This document shows, piece by piece, positions 10,501 through 19,500 of a stretch of DNA of 21,091 nt. Under the pieces are notes generated by a model. That model had not been told where the DNA came from and searched no databases. It saw only the letters and a list, made by a program, of their open reading frames with translations. A program made the translations under genes and the position numbers. Position 1 is the first letter of the stretch, and every line of letters starts with the position of its first letter. The DNA comes from Elysia marginata (taxonomy: Eukaryota > Mollusca > Gastropoda > Plakobranchidae), in NCBI GenBank assembly GCA_019649035.1, contig BMAT01013597.1, forward strand, positions 1 to 21,091. The letters run 5' to 3'.

Positions 10501-13500
10501 TCAATACATGTTTTTTACTTGATCATTGATGTGTATGTTATGTGATTAGTAATAGCGCTGGCAAGAAAGTATTTCATGCACACAATCAACATTTTTGCAT
10601 TGCCCGTTTTACCATCACCCCATTCAACTCGCTCTTGAATCTTAACAAATACGTACAAAAGTACACAGTTTGTGTATTTATACGCACAAGAAAAGGAACG
10701 TTAAAGTGATATAAAAATGGCCCTATTTTGATCAATTAGAAAAGTTTATTTATTAGCATTGTTGGACAGATATGGAAAAACTGGTTGCTGATAGTACCTT
10801 ATAAATGGAATCTCTAGGGAATTGTCAAAGCACAAATGGATACAATTTAAAATGTGTAAAAGTGACAAAGAGCTAGTTTTATTTTGTTGATCTTCCCGAC
10901 TCTTCCCAATCTCCGTAGGCAAACAGAGGAATGATGGCTATGTTAAGATAGTGTTTTTTAAGTCTTAATACATTTGGGAATTGGAGAGAAGAGATCAAAA
11001 GATAATTTTAATGGGTAATAAAATAAGCATAGAATTTGGAAAAATGAGCTTCAAATACAATAAAACCATTTATAGTAAGCCCTAATATAACACATTTGGT
11101 TATAAAAGGGTTTTTCTAAATCCCTGTTTTTTCTTTCTCTTTATCTCTATTAAAAACTGGTTAGAATAGGTATTGCACAGGCTTGAGGTAACGGTAAACC
11201 CTACACACAGCACAAATGCCTTGACTTAAACACCCCTACAGACCCACCTCTCTATTTCTCTCATCTAGGCTTAAGCCTTCACCAGAAGGCACTGGTCTAC
11301 ATTCAGGTCACAGTAAAATCATCTCTCCTCTCTTTCTCCCTTTACACTCTAGGCTAAGTACTATGAAAGAACACTTTGCATGTCAGCATTGCAAGTGGTA
11401 ACTCAGGACTGTCTGTTCATTTTGTTCTTCTTACTTTATCTTAGGCCTTAGTCTTATACTAGATAGCGGACTAGAGACGAGATCAGCTCAGTCTTTCTAT
11501 TTTCTTAGCTCTCCTGCTATAAAAATGATTTTGTTTTGGTCCCATCATCCCTGTTATATCAGGTTTCCAGTGGAAATAAATGAGCTCTTGTTTGCTAAAA
11601 AAACAAAGGAAAGAAATTAAATTGCTGCAATTTTTTGAAAAATAACTTATAAGAATTTTATCTGCCTGGTATTTTTCAGGAGGGTGACTCAAGATCACAG
11701 CGATTGACATCATCACTAAAGACCTGTGATATGTAAGTAGATGTTCAGTATTGCAACCTAGTCAAAAGCAATTTATTTTTTGCAACTTCCTTGTTACAAA
11801 CCACAGTATTTATTTTACTAGGTTTACACCTGTGTATGTGGAGCATTTTTAAAAGTACTGAAATTAAGCTGAAAGCTATACAGGGACCACAGTTTTCCGC
11901 GGATCCGCGAAATTCCGCAGTAGCTAAATATTCCAGAAATCCGCTCCGCGGTTCCCGCCAAAATCACGGTCACGGTCGGTTTGCAGAGCGAACGGTAAAC
12001 TAGCGTGTTGGCTTATGAACAACGAAATTCACGAAATCGGCGGAAGGCATGGATACGCTCGCGTTTGCTCTGAGGCAAAATGAGGCAGGATGTCAGGCTT
12101 GCCCTCGGACAGTATCTCGTCATTTTCCAGAATGAGTCTCGGTGACAAGAACCTCAGTTAAAAATTCATTCGCGGTGTATCTCCGATGATCGTCAATAAA
12201 TAATCCGCCGCCCGGTTCATTATTATACCTCCGCGGAAAAGTAATTTGCTTAATTACAGCGCTAATAAAACATAGGCTACCACTAGCCTGGGTTATAATT
12301 ATTACATGATCGTAACTTTGTTGACCCGAGTCTACATTTTCCACACTCATTCATACACACAGACAAGTAGGGTAGTGCATGTGGGCATTGCTCAAAAACA
12401 ACTAGATCTAGATCTAACAAATGAAAAAAAAATGGTTTCTCCTTGCCAGTCCTTGGTATTACGCTTGAAGTTGGCTCTATTATATGACATCAAATGTATC
12501 ACTGTGTTAACCGTGCCGAACTTTTTCCAGGAAAAATGTCCCACGAAACTGAAACTGAAACTCACCAGTTTTGCTCACCTTTTCCGATTTCATTCAGATG
12601 CGCTTCCTCCCTTTCTTAAATCTCTTGCTATCTTTCTTTAGTTTCTATTCCATGCTTCAATCGTTCAAATTCAATCTCTCTTCCTGTCTCAGTGTCTGTC
12701 TCTGTCTCTCTTCCCCCTCTCTCCTCTCAAAGGTTCGTTTTTTTTTTTGGTCAAACTTTCCGGCACCTCTACGCCCTTGAGTTTTCTGTCCATCCCGTCT
12801 GCGAATGACAGGAGGATAGCTTTCCAACCCTTCCCACCCTCCCTCTTTCTCTCTCTTTTGCTCTATCCATCTCTCTCTACCTCTCTATCTTTCAGTCTCT
12901 CATTCTTTTTATCCCTCTCTGTCTCTCTCTTTCATTTTTTTATTTGGGAAATTTAAAATAAATTTACAAAGATTCAATTCACCTAGAGTTTTTCATGTGA
13001 AATAAAATGGAAAACGTAAACCGTGTGGTTGAAGGAGGGGTAAACAGTTCCAAACTCTGGTGCCAGGCCAGGACAAAATATCCGCATGACAGGTATTTCA
13101 ATGCAAGGATCCCGGTGCTTCATGTTACTGAGGTCTCGTACCCGACTCTGTCATTGATGCTTGTGGTCAGTTCATAGGGATGCGCATGTATGCACTCACA
13201 TGCTAACAGTAAGGTAACTGCATAGGAGTGACTCCGCCATCAGAAACAGAGTATGGCCTTTTTATGCTCGCAGCGTTCTGGTGGTAGAGATGCAGAAGCC
13301 ATCTATCTGCATTTAAGGGTGCCTATGCAGCCATTTTTTTGTTTGTTGAAATCATCCAACAATCTAATCTAGATCTATAAAGCAGTGGTATACAAATAAA
13401 ACGTGACAGTCGATCCTTAGTAGTATAGTACACATAATGGGTAGGACAATATCTTTTAGGGAATGAGTGGCTTTTCATTAAATCGTCTGTGGTCCTTGAC

Positions 13501-16500
13501 TAAAATAAACTAATATATCTAATCTACATTTGAATATTAGATAGGGCTAGGTCTAGTCTTGATTAAGGTCTAGGTTTACTAGATTTAGTTATATCTACAA
13601 TCTAGGCTGCCATGAAGAGAAATTAGAAAGTGCACCTCAGAGTTCACCATAGCAACATGTCTGCTAATACAGTAAAAATTCAAAAGCTAAGAAATAGACC
13701 TATTTTGGTTAGATTTGTACTTCAGAGGGTTCTTTGATACCTTGATATGAGGCTTCTTTTTGACTTATTTTAGACTAGATTAAGGAACATAGTATTTAGA
13801 ACTAATACAAACAGACCAACTTTATGATAACTTTGACCAACTTTATGATAACTTCACTACCCAACCAAAGTTCTGACATTAACAGCATTTTAGACTGGAT
13901 TTAGGTTCATAAAATCTACTTAGGCTGTATGTTATGGTTACTTACTACCTGACCCCACAGAGCAAAGTTTATCAACAGTAACTGTTGCAATGAAGTGTAT
14001 TAGTATTACATAAATCACATATTGGCTAGTATAAGGTATGGTAATCATATGTAGCCTATAGATGGTAAATTATATACATGTAAATAGTGTATTTTAATAT
14101 TGATTTTCCAAACGTCTAAGGATAGAAGTTTGATTTATGACCGCATTTGCCCGATGACTGGTCAAAGTTCAGGGGTTGAAAAAATTTTTCACTGTGATCC
14201 CTGGCTATACTAGAGCAGTTTTGTTGTCTATCAAAATGGCTCAAGTCAGACAATCAAGTTCCTTTTTTAAAACAAAAATTTCGTTCAAATAAAATGGAAA
14301 ATGAAACAACATTTGGGAAAACGTACTTTACAATTACCTTTTCCTTAAAGTGAAAGTGGTGTGTGCAGCACAAATTTGTGTATGTGTGTGATAAAAGTTT
14401 TACTTCAATGGTTGAAAGTTTTTACCTTATTGTTTATTTTCAAAATATCACTGTATTTTCCATCTTGCATTTTATTGGTACTGAAGTTGTAATATTTTTT
14501 CCCTCATAATTTTATTGCTTTAAACCAAAGTTCTTCAAGCTGAAATGTTTTAGGAGATTGAGATTAAAAGGAAAATTTTCACCTTAGTCTCAAGTTGTCA
14601 AGCTGTCATGAAAAAAGTATAATAATATATACATTGATATTTGATTTATGTTTTGATATTGAATATTATGTTAGAAGAAGTGTGCAAATTAAACTATGTA
14701 ACATCCTTTACTATTTCAGAAAAACTCTTTTGAGAGATCTGGTGAGTTCATATCTGCTCTTCTCCCTTTTAAGTTTCCACAATTAAGAAAAACCTTATTG
14801 TTGTCACGAAATTTCAATCCATCATTATTTTAGTTTTTTTTCTCATAATATGTGTTTACACAACATATTAACATTGTACATATATATAAATGATTTTTTG
14901 GTGCTTTTTTTCAATCTGCTTTAATATCTGTTCTCTGCAGAGGTGAAAAACTCCATAGGAAATAGAAAACTACTACAGTCGACTCCACTTAAGGCGACGC
15001 TGCATAAGTCGATTTTCAATCAAGTCGATCTTTTTTCTTGGCCCCTTCCCCTTCAGATAACAAAAATATAAGCAGTAGCACATAAGTCGATTTCCATATA
15101 AGTCGATCTTGGAAAGGCCCATGCTGCAATAAACATGACGATATTCCTTAGCTCCGGTCCTTCTGAAGCACACTAAAGGTAGACAAATCGAGTCTACACT
15201 CGACCCATCGCCGTATAAAGATCCAAGAGAACCTTAGGAGACAATAACCCGGCCCGAGTTGTATAACGATTCCCGAGAACCTTAGGAGACGTTAAACAAC
15301 CCTGAAAGCAGGAGACAATAAACCCCTAAAACCGCACTATTACATCAGTCTTTGTAATCGACAGTGCTGAAAGGTTTACAGGTGTGGCTATGCGTAACCC
15401 ACAAGACTAGGATGATTAAGTGAACAAAGTGTCTAGACAGCACGTCTCTTTCTGTCTGACTGGTCAAAGCTTCCTCCCTCGCACCCCACTCTCACCATGA
15501 GCAAGCTAGGCTTGGCATGCCAGGATTAGTGGCCCAGAGTGCGCCGCACATCTGGAGCCATCTGGCCTGTGTAGGTGGGTGTCTGAGTATCTGGGTGTCT
15601 TTATATGTACGCTCAGGTGGGTCTGATCCTGGAGGAATGTGCGATCTCTATCACTATCACACTGCAGTAATGTTAATCGCAATATGACTGGTCTCATGTA
15701 TTATGGGGCACACGCTCTGTTGTCCAGATGCGTTATGCCTTACATGATTGAATCTGACTGATAGAAGCCCCTCCCCCCTCCCATCCCATCTCCGGGATTC
15801 TCCCCAATATGATACTGAAGTGAAACTGAAAGAATGAGAGGTTAGTGCGAGAGTTATCATGCTAGATCCTATCACAGAGATAAGTCATTGTAATGTTGAG
15901 AGAGCTGGATCTAAAGAATATCATATCGCCACTTGACTGAAAACAGCAGGCACAGAAACATCCCGCCAGAATTAAATTATCTTGAGCTGCACTACAGTGT
16001 TGATCTAATCTACCATTAGCCTACTAAGACAATAGGAGACCAACAACTTCAAGTAGAGCTTCTGAGTTAACTTGAATCATGGCAGTCAGGAAATTAACAA
16101 CCCTGACACTTATGCGAAAAATTGAACTAATCGACAAATTACCGCACTGTAATTCTTTTGTAATTCATTATATCATATGCTTTTATTGTTAATTTACGTT
16201 GTTCCTTTAAAAATTTTTAATTACGTAATTTAATGGATATTTTTTTAAATTAAAGTGAGTGAAAAATATTAAAAAGAAATAAACAACATCAACAACAACA
16301 AAATATCAGCAAATACTCAGAGAAAATTATACAGATGAAGACTGTATGCTCGAATTTTTAATCAAGGGAGATAACCCAGCTATTACTTAACTCGATTTTT
16401 CACTTAAGTCAATCATAGTAGTTATGTCCCCTGGAAATCGACTTAAGCAGTGTTGACTGTACTACTCTATCACTTGTGAACTAAGAAAGCTTTGTAATGC

Positions 16501-19500
16501 CTGATGTTTTGGGGAACTTTTTTTGCTTCTCAGATATTCTGTCACCCATATTTATTGAGAAATAAATGTTACTTCCTTTGTCATGAGTTGTGGTTTGTTT
16601 ATATATAATCTATGTAGATGGGGCATAGTTGTCACTGATAACTCTTAAGTTGAGCTGTAAGCCGAATATAATTATGCTACTACTTATGTAAGTTTCTAAT
16701 GTTTTCCGATTTAATGTTAAAACACACAGTTGTCTTTCACAAAATATTCCCATTCCCAACCAGAATCCCTTGTTGCCATCGTTGTACTGTGGAGACTCTG
16801 CTGTAGACAAAAACTGCTACTCACAAGTAGTGAAGCTGATGTTTGATCTCTACAGGCGCCGTGTAAGCCGGGAACAACGAAGGCTGCACCAGTCTTTGAA
16901 GTGGGGCAGTCCTGTGGAAGTCGGTTTGCATATGGAGGACTGTCTCAGACTTAAGGGTGTCAAAAAAACACTTGCCTCTACAGAGGAGACTGGGGAGGGC
17001 TGGAGCCGCAAAAGCAGGATTTTGAGGAGGCACGGAAATGGCTTGGTTAATTCAAAAAGCAAAGAAGATCCCTATGTTTTGAACATTTCAGACAAAGAAG
17101 ATAAAAATGAAAGTGACAATGATTTTCAAACCACAAGCCTCGCCTTGAATTACCAAACTTTAGTGCAGACAGAAGCTGTTCATGAAAATGAATCAAAGGC
17201 TTTCAATCTTACAATGGAAGGTTCGTCCCGCAGGAGTGCTCGGCTATGCACTATCAAGTTGGCACAGTCAAGAGGATCAGAATCTGAAGAAAATGATCAA
17301 GGTGAAGATGAATGGAACCCTGGACAAAGAAAACCCAAACGCAAAAGTAACCTGTTGAAAAGGAAAGGTACAAAGAGAGGTCAGAAAAAAGGTGAAAACC
17401 TAAAAGAAAAGATTAGTGCGGAAAACAAAGAAACACAAAAAAATCTTTCAAAAACTGATACGGAAACAGGGAAAGATAAGGCAGAGGAATGGAACAAAGA
17501 AACTCTAAACCTTGAAAGATCTGTCTCTACCAAAGACACAAAGATATCCTCGAAAATTCAATTAGCCATTGTAAAACACAAGCCAGATGTAGATCATAGT
17601 TCTCCACCATATACAAAAAAGTACAAGTTCATCTCTGATAGTGAAGATGAGACTATACAGCAAAATTCCAATTCTCCACAGCAGACAAGTCCTTGTAGTG
17701 ATCACACAGCAGTAGAATATCAGCGTAATATGTCAGAGAAATTGATTGTTCTATCAGACTCAGATCAAAGTAATGACACTGAAAAAACAGAGCATAAAGA
17801 CCCTGCTTCTTCATCCCACTCTTTGAAAATCTTAAAGCACAATGAGAAAGTCATGTCTCACACTAATGGGGAACAAGTTTCAGTAGATGTTGTTGATAAA
17901 ACTTTAAAATCAACTGTTACTTTGGATAAGCAACAGAGAGAAGCTAAGTCAAATGTACAGATGCACACAGATGAGCCGAGCTGGAGCCAAGGTTCTAACT
18001 CACTCCTTGATCAGAATGGGCTGCTTTTTAGTACTCAGATCAACAGACATAAGAAAAATAAAGACAAATCAGATCAAAGCACAGAAGATCTAGTGCTTCA
18101 AACTGTTGAGAAAGGTGAAATTGTTCACCCTCCGCCGGACTGTAATACAAAAAGTATGAAAGAATTTGATAGAAAGAGAAAGGCTCCCGAAGTGGAAGAT
18201 TTATCTTCGAAACGGAAGGCTCTTACTGCCGTCACACTTGAAAAAAAAACGGATTCACAAGTACAGGACAGAAAGGCTCTCGGGACACATGTTGAGGATG
18301 AAACTAACCCTTTTATTTCTTTGAGGAGTAAGCAAAGAGGGCTAAAACCAAATCTTAATTTGACTACCAATAGCAAAAGTGTTTATTTTTCTGTAGCAGA
18401 AGATGAACAACCTGAACTAGTCACTGATTTAACCAAACCTGCATGTAGTAGGCCCACCACAAGTTATGCGGAGACTAAGGAAGAGCCTGTGGAAGCAAGA
18501 GGTGAGGATCCGCAGCAGCAAGTACAACCAGGAACAAGTGATGCTGCTGAAGAACAAAGACAAGCTACACTTTTTGAAGAGCTCATCAATGAACAGGATG
18601 AAAAGGCCTTGGTTAGTAACAGTATTGTCAGATATGTTTGATGTCACAATTGTTAAATTCTTAAGCGTTCTTATAAAAGATTAATTGTTTTGAGAACTGT
18701 TGTAAAATTGTACAACATTGTAATAGAAAGAAAAAAATTTTAGTAGTTCAAGTTAGATAGAGATGAAATTTCAGAACAATTTAATTTATAGTTTTCCAAA
18801 GATAAAGTCTGCCATCTGACTCAATAGGACTGGGTGCTTGACACATGTTTATTAAGCAGTGACGGTATAGATATTAGTTCTATAGTTCAATGGCACTATT
18901 TGCCGCTGACTCCATAACATCATTTCGGAGATATTGCAACACAATGATTTGAAAGATGTGTAAGCTGGTTGGCCTTGCCTCAGACCGAACCTGACAAGCT
19001 AACTGATGCTTTATATGTTTTGCTGTAAAAAACAGTAGAGTTTGCTTTAAAAAAACCCTGTTTGATGTAAAAATCAGTTTAAAAAAAATTCAGTTTCCGG
19101 CCCCTTCCTTTTTTTTTCTTTATCATGTTACTTCCTAATATAAACTTTGGATAAAATAAACTTTTAGACGTACCCAGAGGGGTTTATCTTAACTGGATTC
19201 CACTGTACATGTATTTTAAGAAATATTGAGGCAAAGGTTAACTGTCATTTAGATATTGCTATTATAAAAATATACTTTATCTCAAAAAATGTTTGTGCCT
19301 CTTACAACTATTTTTATCAAAAGTTTTAACTTTCCTTTACTTCCTGTATACGCAGAAATTTATGTTTGTTGTGATCTAAATTATAGGTGAAATTTAAAAT
19401 CTTAATTTTAGTTCATGAAAGTTTCATTGCAAAAATAAAGTATTGAAGAAAATATTTCGTTTGTATTTTCCCACAGCAACCATGTCCAATTTGTGGCAGG

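Larger units (their letters stand above)
11881..14203. mobile_element. TIR element B (hAT-like, 6-bp TSD), 2323 bp
   Basis: The left end is CAGGGACCACAGT and the reverse complement of the right end is CAGGGATCACAGT, a 13-bp inverted repeat with one mismatch. GCTATA flanks both sides (11875-11880 and 14204-14209), a perfect 6-bp duplication. TTCCGCGGATCCGCG begins 14 bases from the left end, the same offset as in the element at 8155-9531, and CTCCGCGG copies lie at 11944 and 12229. The interior holds a CT-rich tract, AGATCTAGATCT runs and a short tandem duplication. No frame encodes a recognisable transposase, so it appears non-autonomous. The extra length compared with the related element may reflect internal capture or a nested insertion. 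It lies wholly inside intron 8. Confidence 0.75.
14976..16459 (+). mobile_element. pogo/Tigger-like deletion derivative, 1484 bp
   Basis: The left end CAGTCGACTCCACTTAAG matches the reverse complement of the right end, CAGTCAACACTGCTTAAG, at most positions. Both sides are flanked by TA (14974-14975 and 16460-16461), the target duplication of the Tc1/mariner-pogo group. Subterminal AAGTCGAT repeats occur four times in the first 140 bp (AAGTCGATTTTC, AAGTCGATC and similar), with inverted copies near the right end. An N-terminal transposase remnant lies at 16079-16192. Most of a transposase is missing, so this is a non-autonomous internal-deletion copy. It lies in intron 9 and ends about 300 bp before exon 10. 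Confidence 0.75.

Noticed and set aside
12306-12956. Overlapping open frames rich in Ser, Leu and Phe
   Set aside because: They lie in the pyrimidine-rich tract of element B and arise from composition; three overlapping frames are all open there.
14940-15175. Possible exon after the strong CTCTGCAG acceptor at 14940
   Set aside because: The phase required after exon 9 gives AGG TGA, an immediate stop. The following sequence soon enters the pogo-like element.
18548-18611. EEQRQATLFEELINEQDE as a ubiquitin-interacting motif
   Set aside because: It is acidic and helical-looking but lacks the central Ala and the Ser at the positions that define a UIM.
16610-18684. Several antisense and alternative-frame open frames over exon 10 (for example 18125-18376 and 18429-18647 on the minus strand)
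   Set aside because: They overlap a 616-codon frame with good splice borders and two recognisable motifs. They are short, lack coding character and fit shadows of the real exon.
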